A stretch of 64,000 nucleotides of DNA from Nitrosomonas sp. GTDB lineage: Bacteria > Pseudomonadota > Gammaproteobacteria > Burkholderiales > Nitrosomonadaceae. The notes under the pieces were generated by a model, which saw only the letters and a list, made by a program, of their open reading frames with translations, searched no databases and had not been told where the DNA came from. This document shows, piece by piece, positions 1 through 12,486 of the stretch. The translations under genes were made by a program, and so were the position numbers. Location: assembly GCA_031316255.1 (NCBI GenBank), contig JALDQW010000001.1, forward strand, positions 124,001-188,000. The letters run 5' to 3'. Each line of letters opens with the position of its first letter. Position 1 is the stretch's first letter.

Positions 1-995
1 GGGTGCGATCCACCGATAATATTGACATTGTAGCGTAGCGCCATATCGCGCATTGCTTTGGTAAAACGATCGGTATATTTAGTCAATGCTTCGATAGATT
101 CAGCCGGCGACAGGTGCTGATCTTCGATGGACAGCAACTGCAAAGTAAAAAGCTCGGGGAAAACGACAAAATCACCATTGTAGTCGGCGATCACATCCAC
201 AAAATACTCGACAAAACTGATGAATTCTTCAAATGAACTCACTTTTCGCATCAAGTATTGCACAGTACCGACGCGCACTGTCTCCTGCACCCGTCCGCCA
301 AAATTCTTATGGCGTTTGATTTCAGACTCTTCCGGAACACTGGGATTGCGCCAGATAAGATGCACGCCATATCCCATTGAGGCGCGATCCTCCGGCAGAT
401 AATTTTTTATCACGCCAAGCACTTCGAAATTGTTATGCAATTGAAACGAAAGTACCTGATCGTTCAGTTGTTTCTGTACGATTTGTTGTACATAATCCTC
501 TACATCAGGATAGCGCTTGGCTTTTTTTTCGTAACTGGGTAGTCTCCCTGCAAAAATAATTCCTTTTAACCCGAATTCCTGGCAAAGCTGTTTACGTGCA
601 AAATAAAGTCGCTGTCCTATCCGATATCCCCTGTAACCCGGATCAACGCAAACCTCCATGCCGTACAAATACTCTCCTTCAGGATTATGCCGCGAGGCAA
701 AGCCGTTACCGGTTATTTCAATCCAGGTATGTGGCTTGAGTGCAATCTTTCCTGAAATACGAAAACTGGCGCAATACCCAACCACTTCCTGGTCATAAAC
801 AGCAACCAGCTGACCATCCGGGAAGTTATTAATTTGCCCTCTCAACGCCGCCTCGGTGTACACAGGAATACTGGAACCTTCATATACCTTTCTGACCAGT
901 GTTGCCAGTGCAGGAACATCTTTCAATGTTGCATTACGGATCGTCAGACGCCCGGACTTCTTGACTAAAGTCGACTTAGGAGAGCTTGGTTTCAT
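1..995 (-). CDS. GNAT acetyltransferase / carbon-nitrogen hydrolase fusion (3' end outside window)
   Basis: The reading frame opens at an ATG at 995 and stays open to the window edge, giving about 331 visible residues. The N-terminal part is a GNAT acetyltransferase domain, with an acetyl-CoA-binding signature (VDPGYRGYRIGQRLY) near residue 125. From about residue 225 it becomes a nitrilase/amidohydrolase domain; the first catalytic glutamate sits in FVVFPELF, and the Lys and Cys of the triad would lie beyond the edge. Fused GNAT-nitrilase proteins are a known family whose substrates are mostly unassigned. The start lies 13 bases after the dedA stop, so it is probably the last gene of the queA-tgt-sec run. 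No clear Shine-Dalgarno precedes this ATG. Confidence 0.85.
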   Translation of the reverse strand, partial: MKPSSPKSTLVKKSGRLTIRNATLKDVPALATLVRKVYEGSSIPVYTEAALRGQINNFPDGQLVAVYDQEVVGYCASFRISGKIALKPHTWIEITGNGFASRHNPEGEYLYGMEVCVDPGYRGYRIGQRLYFARKQLCQEFGLKGIIFAGRLPSYEKKAKRYPDVEDYVQQIVQKQLNDQVLSFQLHNNFEVLGVIKNYLPEDRASMGYGVHLIWRNPSVPEESEIKRHKNFGGRVQETVRVGTVQYLMRKVSSFEEFISFVEYFVDVIADYNGDFVVFPELFTLQLLSIEDQHLSPAESIEALTKYTDRFTKAMRDMALRYNVNIIGGSH

Positions 996-1008
996 AATTA
1001 AAAGGAGA

Positions 1009-1608
1009 TTAGCTGGAGCGGCGCTGAAGCTGCCAGTAAATTCCCACGCCAACGACACAGGCAACAAACAGCGTAACGATGATATCCCGCAGATATTCCT
1101 TGATCAGCGCTTCGTTTTCACCAATAAAATAGCCAAGCAACGTCAGAATAACTACCCAAATACCCGCGCCAAGACTGGTATAAAAACAGAATACTGAAAG
1201 ATTCATGCGCGCGAGCCCTGCGGGTATCGAAATATACTGACGCACCATCGGAATCAGCCGGCCGGTAAACGTGGAAATATGCCCGTGCCGCTTAAAGAAG
1301 GTTTCCATTTTTTGCAAATGGGTCTCATTGAACATGACATATTTGCCATAATGCAATAGAAAAGGCCGTCCCAGCCATACCGCCAGATAATAATTAACCA
1401 GGGCGCCGAGAAGACTGCCGAATACACCGCACAGAATAACAATAATAATGTGCATCTCACCCTTTGAGGCGAGGTAACCGGCGGGAATCATGATCACTTC
1501 GCTTGGAAAAGGTACGAAACTCGATTCCAGTAACATGAGGAGAAAGATTCCGGGATAGCCCAGGCTACCCACAGTATTCACGATCCATTCAATAATTTCC
1601 GCAATCAA
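1009..1608 (-). CDS. DedA family inner-membrane protein
   Basis: A 199-residue polytopic membrane protein of the DedA/VTT superfamily, whose characterised members act in lipid (undecaprenyl phosphate or phosphatidylethanolamine) flipping and membrane homeostasis. The conserved FVPFPSE segment near residue 32 and the GRLIPMVRQ segment near residue 116 carry the acidic and arginine residues essential in E. coli DedA proteins. Translation most likely starts at a TTG (1608), because GGAAGAG lies 5 bases upstream and no better ATG is in reach. It lies 48 bases downstream of secF on the same strand and may be cotranscribed. Confidence 0.88.
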   Translation of the reverse strand: MIAEIIEWIVNTVGSLGYPGIFLLMLLESSFVPFPSEVIMIPAGYLASKGEMHIIIVILCGVFGSLLGALVNYYLAVWLGRPFLLHYGKYVMFNETHLQKMETFFKRHGHISTFTGRLIPMVRQYISIPAGLARMNLSVFCFYTSLGAGIWVVILTLLGYFIGENEALIKEYLRDIIVTLFVACVVGVGIYWQLQRRSS

Positions 1609-1656
1609 ATTCGCTCTTCCTGTAAAACAGATTAATTTGCCGGATTATATGTGGAT

Positions 1657-2595
1657 CTAGACAACAGCACCGTCGTTTTCCGGTTTCTTTTCTTCCGGTT
1701 TTACCAGGTCTTCACGCTTGACCCCCAACAGCATCAGAATCGGACTGGCAACCATTATGGACGAATAAATGCCAAACCAAATACCGATGGTTAAGGCCAG
1801 AGCAAAGTAGAACAATACTTCACCGCCAAACAATAGCATGGTGATGACAACCATTTGAGTGCTGCCATGCGTAATAATTGTCCGTGCCATCGTTCTGGTA
1901 ATGGCATTATTGATAACATTTTCTACCGGCACCTTGCGAAGCTTACGGAAATTTTCACGTATCCGGTCAAAAATAACCACGGATTCATTCACTGAATAAC
2001 CCAGTATGGCGAGTACTGCGGCCAGCACTGTCAATGAAAATTCCCATTGGAAAAACGAAAAGAATCCCAGAATAATAATCACATCGTGCAGGTTGGCGAC
2101 AATACCTGCTATACCGAACTTCCATTCAAAACGTACCGCCAGATAGGCCACAATACCGAGCGAAACGAATAGCAGGGCCAATGCGCCGTTTTCCAGCAAC
2201 TCCTTACCGACTTGCGGCCCGACAAATTCAACACGGCGCATTTCAACCGTACTGTCAGCCGCGCGTAGCGCATCCAGAACGGTTTCCGACAATTGTGCAC
2301 TTGAGTATTCCGGCATCACTGGCAAACGTATCATGACATCGCGGGAGGTACCAAAATTCTGCACCGTCACATCCGTCATGTTGAGTTCAGCCAGCACAGC
2401 TCTTATTTTGGTCAAATCAGCAGTTTGTTCATAGCTGACCTCGAGCACCGTGCCCCCCGTGAAATCAACGCCCAGATTCAGTCCTCTTGTAGCAATAAAG
2501 AAGACTGAAAGAATAAATGTCAATATTGAAATAGCAGCAGCGATCCGCCTCCAGCTCATGAAGGGGATATCACGGCTAAACCTAAAAAACTCCAT
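1657..2595 (-). CDS. secF: Protein translocase subunit SecF
   Basis: A 312-residue inner-membrane protein that, with SecD, uses the proton gradient to complete export of proteins through SecYEG. It has one N-terminal membrane segment, a periplasmic loop opening with the family motif DFTGG (44-48), and five C-terminal membrane segments; GYSVNESVVIFDRIREN is the conserved transmembrane 4 region. Length matches the family (E. coli 323). It is separated from secD by 33 bases in the usual yajC-secD-secF order. The last about 20 residues form a charged cytoplasmic tail. Confidence 0.97.
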   Translation of the reverse strand: MEFFRFSRDIPFMSWRRIAAAISILTFILSVFFIATRGLNLGVDFTGGTVLEVSYEQTADLTKIRAVLAELNMTDVTVQNFGTSRDVMIRLPVMPEYSSAQLSETVLDALRAADSTVEMRRVEFVGPQVGKELLENGALALLFVSLGIVAYLAVRFEWKFGIAGIVANLHDVIIILGFFSFFQWEFSLTVLAAVLAILGYSVNESVVIFDRIRENFRKLRKVPVENVINNAITRTMARTIITHGSTQMVVITMLLFGGEVLFYFALALTIGIWFGIYSSIMVASPILMLLGVKREDLVKPEEKKPENDGAVV

Positions 2596-2628
2596 TGTTG
2601 ATTCCTTTATTAAATTCTTTCGGGCAAA

Positions 2629-4755
2629 TTACTTCTTTTTTGCTTTCCGGGCAGACGTTTTTCGTTTACCGCGTGAATTGGCTGATGTATTTTGTGGCGG
2701 TACCTGTGCTGCTGAGGTTACTTTCTCACGCACAACTTCTTCCTGAACGACTTCCGTTTCTCGATTCTCAGGCACTTCATCTGCTTTTTTCCGTATCACA
2801 GGTTTATCAGTACGGCTTTGTACATCACTATCCCCGCTTTCTGATGAGCCCACCACGTCCCCTGCAGAAGCAGCAGTCGGTTCCACAGGCAATTCATATT
2901 TGAAACGGTTTCTTGCGTTTTCAGTATCCGGGATCCAGATTTTACCAATGGGTACAACCTCAAGCTTACGGCGGCTGCCATACATGAAATTAACCAGGCC
3001 GCGTGATACGAAGACAGCGGTAAACACCGATGTCAAAATACCCAGACAAAGTACCACGGCAAATCCTTTAACCGGACCCGATCCAAATGCAAACAAGGCG
3101 ATACCGGCAATCAGTGTCGTGATATTCGAATCCATAATGGTCCCCGTTGCACGTTCATAACCGGCATTGATTGCCAGTTGCGGCGATATACCAGCACGTA
3201 ATTCATCGCGTATCCGCTCGTTAATCAGTACGTTGGCATCGATCGCCATGCCAACAGTCAGGGCAAGTGCAGCCATACCCGGCAAGGTCAGTGTCGCCTG
3301 CAAAATGGACAACAAGCCGACCAACAGCAGCAGATTAAGGCTTAACGCGAGTACCGAAATGACACCGAACGCCATGTAATACATCATGATAAAAATCGCC
3401 ACCGCAAGAAAACCGTACAGCGTCGAATTAAATCCTCTGGCAATATTGTCTGCACCGAGGCTCGGCCCGACGGTGCGTTCTTCGATAATATCCATCGGCG
3501 CAGCCAGTGCGCCGGCACGTAACAACAGTGCGATATCACGCGCTTCTAAAGTATTCATGCTTCCGCTGATCTGGACACGGCCACCGCCGATTTCCTCGCG
3601 TATAACCGGCGCAGTGACGACTTCGGTCTGGTTGCGTTCAATCAGCAGTATCGCCATACGTCTGCCGACATTTTCACGGGTTAGATTCTTGAAAATTTGT
3701 GCCCCATTATTGTCGAGCCGGATATGCACCGCGGCCTGGTTATCTTCATTAAAGCCGGGTTGTGCGTCGGTAATACGGTCACCGGTTAACAGCACCTGTT
3801 TTTTCACGAGTATCGGTCCGCCACCGCGTTCCTGATAAAGCTCTGTGCCAAACGGTATCTGCCCCCGTAATGCAGAATCCAGATCGCGTTCATCATCGAC
3901 CATGCGAATTTCAAGTGTCGCCGTGCGGCCAAGTATTTCCTTGGCTTTGGCAGTGTCCTGAACCCCGGGTAACTGCACAATAACCCGGTCTGCACCGGCT
4001 TTCTGAATGATCGGCTCTGCCACCCCCAGTTCATTGACGCGATTACGCAATGTCGTGATGTTCTGTTGGACCGTTGAATCCTGCATATGAATCAATGCAT
4101 CCGGCCTGATCGAAGCAATCAGATGGAAACGATTGCCAACCCGTTCCTCTCTAAAATGCAGATCCTCATATGCGGATTTTAATTCTTCCAAAGCCTGAGC
4201 ACGTGATTCAGCATCACGGAACTTGATGGTTAACGTTTCTCCCAGTTTTTCAACACCCGCATAGGGAATTCTTTTTTCACGCAATGCACTGCGGATATCA
4301 TTACTATGCCGGTCAAGCGATTTGCTGATTGCACCTTCCATATCAACTTCAAGCATGAAATGTACGCCGCCACGCAAATCCAGCCCGAGATACATGGGCA
4401 ATGCACCCAGATTCGTCAACCATTGCGGAGAATTCGGCAGCAGATTGAGTGCGACCATATACTCGTCGCCTAATGCTGATTGCAACAAATCTTTTGCCTT
4501 GATTTGTGTGTCAGTATCTTCAAAACGCACCTTGATGCTGCCTTCTTCAAGAAAAAGACCATCACTGGGGATATTCGCTCTTTTCAGGGTATCTTCAACC
4601 TGATGCAGCAAAGTTGTGTCTGCCTGGGATGTCATTCTGAGCGGGGATATTTGTACAGCAGGCGATTCGCCAAAAAAATTCGGCAGCGTATAGAGCAGTC
4701 CAAGTAATAAGGAAACCGCAATAATCAGATATTTCCAAAGCGGGTAGCGGTTCAT
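2629..4755 (-). CDS. secD: Protein translocase subunit SecD with a long basic C-terminal tail
   Basis: A 708-residue SecD. It has an N-terminal membrane segment, the DLRGG motif (126-130), a large periplasmic P1 domain, and a C-terminal block of membrane helices including IDANVLINERIRDE. The conserved family sequence ends near residue 595. About 100 extra residues follow, rich in Glu, Ser and Lys and ending in a basic stretch (GKRKTSARKAKKK). E. coli SecD (615 residues) has no such tail. By topology the tail would be cytoplasmic, where it could contact ribosomes, SecA or acidic lipid; that is inference. Neighbours are yajC upstream and secF downstream. Confidence 0.96.
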   Translation of the reverse strand: MNRYPLWKYLIIAVSLLLGLLYTLPNFFGESPAVQISPLRMTSQADTTLLHQVEDTLKRANIPSDGLFLEEGSIKVRFEDTDTQIKAKDLLQSALGDEYMVALNLLPNSPQWLTNLGALPMYLGLDLRGGVHFMLEVDMEGAISKSLDRHSNDIRSALREKRIPYAGVEKLGETLTIKFRDAESRAQALEELKSAYEDLHFREERVGNRFHLIASIRPDALIHMQDSTVQQNITTLRNRVNELGVAEPIIQKAGADRVIVQLPGVQDTAKAKEILGRTATLEIRMVDDERDLDSALRGQIPFGTELYQERGGGPILVKKQVLLTGDRITDAQPGFNEDNQAAVHIRLDNNGAQIFKNLTRENVGRRMAILLIERNQTEVVTAPVIREEIGGGRVQISGSMNTLEARDIALLLRAGALAAPMDIIEERTVGPSLGADNIARGFNSTLYGFLAVAIFIMMYYMAFGVISVLALSLNLLLLVGLLSILQATLTLPGMAALALTVGMAIDANVLINERIRDELRAGISPQLAINAGYERATGTIMDSNITTLIAGIALFAFGSGPVKGFAVVLCLGILTSVFTAVFVSRGLVNFMYGSRRKLEVVPIGKIWIPDTENARNRFKYELPVEPTAASAGDVVGSSESGDSDVQSRTDKPVIRKKADEVPENRETEVVQEEVVREKVTSAAQVPPQNTSANSRGKRKTSARKAKKK

Positions 4756-4856
4756 GATTATTCAGTATATGAGTAGAAAAAAAGTGAAACATTTTGAAAC
4801 AGATGGCCGCTCGGAATCAGCTGAAGCCATCCTGTCGTATAGCAATAAATAAATTT

Positions 4857-5321
4857 TTAGTTTTTATCGCCAGATTTGGTTGATTCGTCAGTATTGCTGT
4901 CCTGCGTATCGGTGTTTTCAGAAGCTTTATCTTCCTGAGCAGGTGCAGAAGCGCCTTTTGCAGTTTTTCTGGATTGTTTTCCGCCTTTGGAGGGTTCGAT
5001 ACTTTTCAGCGTGCCTTTGGGCAGCAGTGTCTGCACGGAAGTTTTATATACAATCACTTCAACATTAGGCGCAATTTCAACAACAACATAGCTTTCGCTG
5101 ACATTGAGGATTAAGCCGAGTATCCCGCCATTGGTAATGACTTCGTCGCCTCTTTGGAGGGCTTCGACCATTTGCTTATGTTCTTTGGCGCGTCTGGCTT
5201 GCGGACGGATAAGTAAAAGCCAGAATATGACAAAAATACCTATTAACAAAATAAGATTAGCCCAACCTGCTTCAGAAGCTCCAGATTCGGCTGCTTGCGC
5301 GTATGCTTCACTAATCAGCAT
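4857..5321 (-). CDS. yajC: Sec translocon accessory protein YajC
   Basis: A 154-residue single-pass membrane protein that associates with SecDF. The membrane helix is about residues 20-40 and is followed by the typical cytoplasmic domain (RPQARRAKEHKQMVEAL, then GDEVITNGGILG). After about residue 105 it carries a polar tail of about 45 residues, rich in Lys, Ser, Asp and Glu, longer than E. coli YajC (110 residues). The same kind of low-complexity tail occurs on the neighbouring SecD. The gene lies between tgt and secD in the order common to proteobacteria. Confidence 0.95.
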   Translation of the reverse strand: MLISEAYAQAAESGASEAGWANLILLIGIFVIFWLLLIRPQARRAKEHKQMVEALQRGDEVITNGGILGLILNVSESYVVVEIAPNVEVIVYKTSVQTLLPKGTLKSIEPSKGGKQSRKTAKGASAPAQEDKASENTDTQDSNTDESTKSGDKN

Positions 5322-5378
5322 GATATTTCTCCGGAAAACAAATTAATAAAAAAACCCACATATTAGCATGATGCGCGC

Positions 5379-7507
<2,129 letters not shown>

Positions 7508-7905
7508 GCAATCAGCCCGGATGTATGGAGCATAGTCTGAACGTTAGTGCCAACATGCCTGTTTAGATGGAGAAACGACGCTTGCTTCGATAAAAATTAT
7601 ATTTACCGGAAACACATTAAGAAATACGCGATTATATACCGTCATTGCCGATTATTTATGATGCGACAACACTAAAATTGCGCTTAATCTATCCCGCTTT
7701 GAGAATTATCTTCATTACAACGAACGCTGGCTTATTGATTTAACTCGAGAAAAATGAATGATGATCATAAGTAGCACAACACCATGACCAGCTACTGCAG
7801 GCTATACAAACTATAGATTTATAACAATTTGTTACAGCGTTCTCCCTTTCCTTCACCCCTGTTTGGTTTTATGATAGTCGGCCTAATCACTCTCTGACTT
7901 TGGTC
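7508..7905. other. Intergenic region between divergent queA and the M20 amidohydrolase gene
   Basis: This A/T-rich stretch must carry promoters for both flanking genes. I find no convincing small ORF, RNA gene, long repeat or strong hairpin in it. Confidence 0.4.
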
Positions 7906-9090
7906 ATGAATATTGAATCCGAAATCCTTGCATTACACACCGAAATGCGCCAATGGCGAAGACAGTTCCATCAATACCCGGAAACAGCATTTGAAGAAAC
8001 CGGCACAGCACACCTGATCTGCGAGCAATTGCAACAATTCGGTATTGAAACACATCAAGGCCTGGCCAAAACGGGTGTTGTCGGGATTTTACGCCGCGGC
8101 GGCAGTACCAACAGCATCGCCCTGCGCGCCGATATGGATGCGCTGTTTATTCAAGAGCAAAACACGTTTGACTATGCCTCCCGCCATAACGGCAAAATGC
8201 ATGCCTGCGGTCATGATGGTCACTGCGCCATGTTGCTCGGCGCCGCTTGTTACCTGGCCAGTCACGGCAGTTTTGATGGAACGGTTTATTTTATCTTCCA
8301 ACCGGCAGAAGAGGCCCGGGCCGGCGCTCACCAAATGATCAGCGACGGTCTGTTCAAACAATTTCCAGCACAACGGATTTTCGGCATGCACAATTTTCCG
8401 GATATCCCGGCCGGTCATTTTGCAGTCAAAACCGGCGCCATGATGGCTTCTTTTGATTGTTTTGAAATCAACCTTGTCGGTCAGGGCACCCACGCCGCCA
8501 TGCCGCACCTAGGTAACGATACTCTTGTTGCCGCCGCACATTTAGTTACCCTGTTACAAACCATTGTCAGCCGTCAGATTGACCCTGCCGAAGCCGCTGT
8601 CGTCAGCATCACCCAGATTCATGGTGGCGACACCTGGAACGCGCTACCTGATTCGGCGGTGATACGGGGAACATTCCGCTGCTTCAAGAACACTATTCGC
8701 GCTCAATTGGAACAGAAAATCGACCATCTTGCCCGGACAGTCGCAGACAGTTTCAACATGAATGCAAAAATCCGCTTTAATCCCGAGAATCCGGGCTATC
8801 CGGTAACGATGAACAGTCCCGACGAAACGGCCAGTGCGATTCGTGCTGCTGCCGATGTTGCAGGTAAAAGCAACATTAACACCCAACCCACCCCGAGCAT
8901 GGGTTCTGAGGACTTTGCGTTTATGCTTCAGCAAATACCCGGCTGTTATATCTGGATTGGCAATGGCAGTTCAGAGGGCAACTGCCTGCTGCATAATCCA
9001 AACTACGATTTTAACGATGAGATTTTACCGCTCGGCGCCGCATACTGGGCAAAACTTGTCGAAAATGAACTTCCTGATCAAATTTTGTGA
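7906..9090 (+). CDS. M20 family amidohydrolase (aminoacylase/hippurate hydrolase type)
   Basis: A 394-residue zinc-dependent amidohydrolase of the M20D family, which removes N-acyl groups from amino acids or related amides; the exact substrate cannot be read from sequence. Metal-binding segments are visible: MHACGHDGHCAMLLG near residue 100, PAEEARAGA near 135, and the C-terminal block around SMGSEDFAFML near 330. No signal peptide is seen, so it is probably cytoplasmic. The ATG at 7906 gives the usual N-terminus; an in-frame TTG six bases earlier is also possible. It is transcribed alone, divergently from queA. Confidence 0.92.
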   Translation: MNIESEILALHTEMRQWRRQFHQYPETAFEETGTAHLICEQLQQFGIETHQGLAKTGVVGILRRGGSTNSIALRADMDALFIQEQNTFDYASRHNGKMHACGHDGHCAMLLGAACYLASHGSFDGTVYFIFQPAEEARAGAHQMISDGLFKQFPAQRIFGMHNFPDIPAGHFAVKTGAMMASFDCFEINLVGQGTHAAMPHLGNDTLVAAAHLVTLLQTIVSRQIDPAEAAVVSITQIHGGDTWNALPDSAVIRGTFRCFKNTIRAQLEQKIDHLARTVADSFNMNAKIRFNPENPGYPVTMNSPDETASAIRAAADVAGKSNINTQPTPSMGSEDFAFMLQQIPGCYIWIGNGSSEGNCLLHNPNYDFNDEILPLGAAYWAKLVENELPDQIL

Positions 9091-9404
9091 AGCTTACTTT
9101 TAAATCATAAAACAGGCTTCAAAGCAAATATCAAAACCATACATCACTACCTGAGGTAAAATATCACTCACTTGTTACCGCATTTCAGAATCGAAAAAAA
9201 CACATTTTTTATATGCTTTTATATGTCTTGCCGCCCAGAAAAATGGATAGTCTATTCAGACACAATCTTTTCTGGCTCTATCCTCATAGCATAACTGTCG
9301 AAATTTCTCATATAGTCCATATAATCAAAAAGCGGGTTGTGCATAAAGCAAACTCAAACTTAATTTAATACATATACACATTTTATTTTTAACCCGCACG
9401 CCCC
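9091..9404. other. Intergenic region upstream of the diguanylate cyclase gene
   Basis: A/T-rich, with a weak inverted repeat CCAGAAAA...TTTTCTGG between about 9236 and 9277. No gene or RNA is supported. It probably holds the promoter of the GGDEF gene. Confidence 0.35.
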
Positions 9405-11303
9405 ATGCCGAAACACCACTCCACAAACAAACTGATCGCTATGGGCTTTGGCCTGATCGTCCTGATTTTCGTTTTGATCAGCATAATCAGTCTAAATGAG
9501 ATCATTACATTGCAGAAAACTTCCAAAGCCATTGCTCAGAAACGCCTGCCAACGGTTTATCTGAGCATATCCATGGAAAATTATATCAATCAGACACTAG
9601 GGTCATTACGTGGCGGAATGTTACTCAAGGAAGAACACTTCAAAAATGAATTACTCAAGACGTGGGTAAAAATACGTATTGCTGAAGAACAAATGATGCA
9701 GCTTTCTAAGGAAGGAAATCTGCCCGGAAAAAAGACTCGCCTGACGGAACTGAAAGACTCTCTCAGTCAACTTGAAGATATTCAACTTAAAATTCTTGAA
9801 ATTTCCCATATGGATACCAATCTGCCGGCGAATCAGTTGCTTTCCGAGAAAATTACGCCGCTTACACTGTCAATGACCGATAAAGTCATGGATATAATTG
9901 ATACAGAAGAAAGCGCCACTATCAACCAGCAACACCAAATGATTCTCGTAACACTATTCAAATTTCGTCATACTTTGGGAAAAGCGCTCGCGCATATCCG
10001 CTCATATGTTCTGACCGAGCAAATACATTTCATTCACGATTTCAATCAAGTCTTACTGGATAATGAACAACAATTTAATGCGCTCGTTTCAATGCAAAAT
10101 CAATTGTTGCCACCGCAACAACAGATACTCGCCGAACTGACCAAAAATAGAAAAGAATTCACATTGCTTGCCAACGAAGTATTCGCAATCAGGCAAAGCG
10201 AAGACTGGAATCGCGCCAATCATTTGTTGAGAACACTCGCTATTCCCATGAGTCAGCAAATTATCGAATTACTCAATCAGATGACTATCTATCAACGCGA
10301 CCAACTCCTGTCAGACAACAATTTAATGGCTGAATCTATTGATAATTTCAAGAACAAACTCTTACTGTTAACATTTCTTGCCATTCTGATCGCAATGTGG
10401 CTCGGCATCATTATTAGTCTCAAATCTTATGCCATACAAAAGACCATCGATCAGCGAGCTGCGTTAATCGATCAAAATATTATGATTGCCTATCTGGATA
10501 AAAACGGTTATGTCAAAGACATTAGCAACTCATTGTGCCGCGTTTTGAACGGTAAAAAAGCAGATTTTGTAGGCAAACAAAGTTATTATTTTTTACCTGC
10601 TCAAGAAAAAGATCCACGTTACGCAACGATTACCAAAGTTATCCAGACCGAAGAATTATGGGAAGGAGAAATAGAAATAGTTAATCATCCTAACGAAAAA
10701 ATTTGGCTTCATTCCAAGCTGATTCCGACTCTGGAAGATTCCAACAACTCCGGTTACACCAATATTTTGCAAAATATTACCGACAAAAAACATCTGGAAG
10801 AGCTGTCCATTACCGACAAACTGACTTCGCTATTTAATCGCCGCCACTTTGATCAGATCCTGGAACAGCAACTCAAGCTTGCTCAACGGGCAGGGACATC
10901 AATTTCACTATGTGTTCTTGATATCGATTTCTTTAAAAGCTATAACGACTTTTACGGCCACCAGGCCGGCGATCACGCATTGACTGAAGTGGCGCACGCG
11001 ATTAAACAAAAACTCAAACGTCCAAACGACTTTATTTTCAGACTAGGCGGAGAGGAATTTGGCATCATTTTCAGCAATATGGATACAAAACAAATTGAAG
11101 ACATATTATACCAAATACAGAGCGATATCATCGCACTGAACATCAGGCATGAGCGCAATCAAGTACATGAATATTTAACAATAACAATAGGCTGTAAAAT
11201 CTGTCCCAATGCCAGAAATATACAGCCTGAAACGCTTTATCTGGCTGCAGATACCGCGTTGTACGAAGCCAAGAAAAAGCGCAATTGCATCATCATTAGC
11301 TGA
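9405..11303 (+). CDS. Membrane-bound diguanylate cyclase with helical sensor and PAS domain
   Basis: A 632-residue inner-membrane signalling protein. Membrane helix 1 (about residues 11-30) and helix 2 (about 319-338) bracket a periplasmic all-helical sensor of about 285 residues, resembling four-helix-bundle chemoreceptor sensors. A PAS-like segment (about 350-460) follows, then a GGDEF domain (about 465-630). The active-site motif is an intact GGEEF (548-552), so c-di-GMP synthesis is expected. An RPND inhibitory-site motif (539-542), five residues before it, suggests product feedback. No EAL domain is present. The ligand is unknown. It stands alone, convergent with ychF. Confidence 0.93.
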   Translation: MPKHHSTNKLIAMGFGLIVLIFVLISIISLNEIITLQKTSKAIAQKRLPTVYLSISMENYINQTLGSLRGGMLLKEEHFKNELLKTWVKIRIAEEQMMQLSKEGNLPGKKTRLTELKDSLSQLEDIQLKILEISHMDTNLPANQLLSEKITPLTLSMTDKVMDIIDTEESATINQQHQMILVTLFKFRHTLGKALAHIRSYVLTEQIHFIHDFNQVLLDNEQQFNALVSMQNQLLPPQQQILAELTKNRKEFTLLANEVFAIRQSEDWNRANHLLRTLAIPMSQQIIELLNQMTIYQRDQLLSDNNLMAESIDNFKNKLLLLTFLAILIAMWLGIIISLKSYAIQKTIDQRAALIDQNIMIAYLDKNGYVKDISNSLCRVLNGKKADFVGKQSYYFLPAQEKDPRYATITKVIQTEELWEGEIEIVNHPNEKIWLHSKLIPTLEDSNNSGYTNILQNITDKKHLEELSITDKLTSLFNRRHFDQILEQQLKLAQRAGTSISLCVLDIDFFKSYNDFYGHQAGDHALTEVAHAIKQKLKRPNDFIFRLGGEEFGIIFSNMDTKQIEDILYQIQSDIIALNIRHERNQVHEYLTITIGCKICPNARNIQPETLYLAADTALYEAKKKRNCIIIS

Positions 11304-11340
11304 GCTACTGATGCGGTAAAGCCATCAGCCTTCAGCCCTG

Positions 11341-12432
11341 TTAAACATTAAACCGGAAATGCATTACATCGCCATCTTTAACGATATATTCCTTTCCTTC
11401 CAGTCTCGTCTTTCCCGCTTCTTTTGCACCCTGTTCACCATTAAAGGCAACAAAATCGTCATAACCGATTACTTCTGCACGGATAAAGCCTTTTTCAAAA
11501 TCGGTATGAATTACGCCGGCAGCCTGCGGCGCGGTATCGCCTTTATGTATGGTCCAGGCTCTCACTTCTTTCACACCTGCCGTAAAATAGGTTTGCAGTC
11601 CCAGCAGATCATAGGCGGCTCTCACCAAGCGATTCAGCCCCGGCTCTTCAAGACCGATATCCGCCAGAAAGACTGTCTTGTCTTCATCTGACAAATCCGC
11701 AATTTCGGATTCCAGTGCCGCGCATATCGCCACAACCGGCGCGCCTTCATTTGCCGCAAATGCTTTTACTTGATCCAGCAGCGGATTATTTTCAAAGCCG
11801 TTGTCGTCAACGTTGGCCACATAAATTGCCGGCTTGGCGGTTAACAAGCATAACGGTTTGAGCAATTGTTGCTGGTCCTTGTCAAGTTCAAGTGAACGTG
11901 CCGGTTTCTCCTGATCGAGATGATCGCGCACCATTTCAAGAAAACTACATAATTTTATCGCGTCTTTGTTCCCGGATTTGGCAACCTTGGACTCGCGTAA
12001 CAACGCCTTCTCGACAGTCGCCAGATCGGCCAGGATCAGTTCGGTCTGTATCACTTCAATATCCGAAACGGGATCTACCCTGCCAGCAACATGCACGACA
12101 TTATCATTGGAGAAACAGCGCACCATATTCACAATACCATCCGTTTCGCGAATATTCGCCAGAAACTTGTTGCCAAGCCCTTCGCCCTTGGATGCGCCGG
12201 CAACCAGCCCGGCGATGTCGACAAATTCAACAATTGCAGATTGAATTTTTTGTGGCTTGACAATATCAGCCAGTTTTTCCATACGCGGATCGGGAACTTC
12301 AACGATACCTACATTGGGATCAATCGTGCAAAATGGATAATTTTCCGCAGCGATACCCGCTTTGGTCAACGCGTTAAATAAAGTCGATTTTCCTACATTG
12401 GGAAGACCTACAATTCCGCATTTCAGACTCAT
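11341..12432 (-). CDS. ychF: Redox-regulated ATPase YchF (OLA1 family)
   Basis: A 363-residue Obg-related P-loop protein that prefers ATP and associates with ribosomes; it acts in oxidative-stress and translation control in E. coli. The P-loop is GLPNVGKST (9-17), switch residues lie in FCTIDPNVG and FVDIAGLV, and the C-terminus is the TGS domain (from about residue 280, with [18 protein letters not shown]). Length matches E. coli YchF exactly (363). It follows pth, the conserved pth-ychF pairing of many proteobacteria. Confidence 0.97.
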   Translation of the reverse strand: MSLKCGIVGLPNVGKSTLFNALTKAGIAAENYPFCTIDPNVGIVEVPDPRMEKLADIVKPQKIQSAIVEFVDIAGLVAGASKGEGLGNKFLANIRETDGIVNMVRCFSNDNVVHVAGRVDPVSDIEVIQTELILADLATVEKALLRESKVAKSGNKDAIKLCSFLEMVRDHLDQEKPARSLELDKDQQQLLKPLCLLTAKPAIYVANVDDNGFENNPLLDQVKAFAANEGAPVVAICAALESEIADLSDEDKTVFLADIGLEEPGLNRLVRAAYDLLGLQTYFTAGVKEVRAWTIHKGDTAPQAAGVIHTDFEKGFIRAEVIGYDDFVAFNGEQGAKEAGKTRLEGKEYIVKDGDVMHFRFNV

Positions 12433-12486
12433 AATTGTATTCTCATTTGAAATTCATTCTGTTGGTGTATTACAACCATTAACTGT

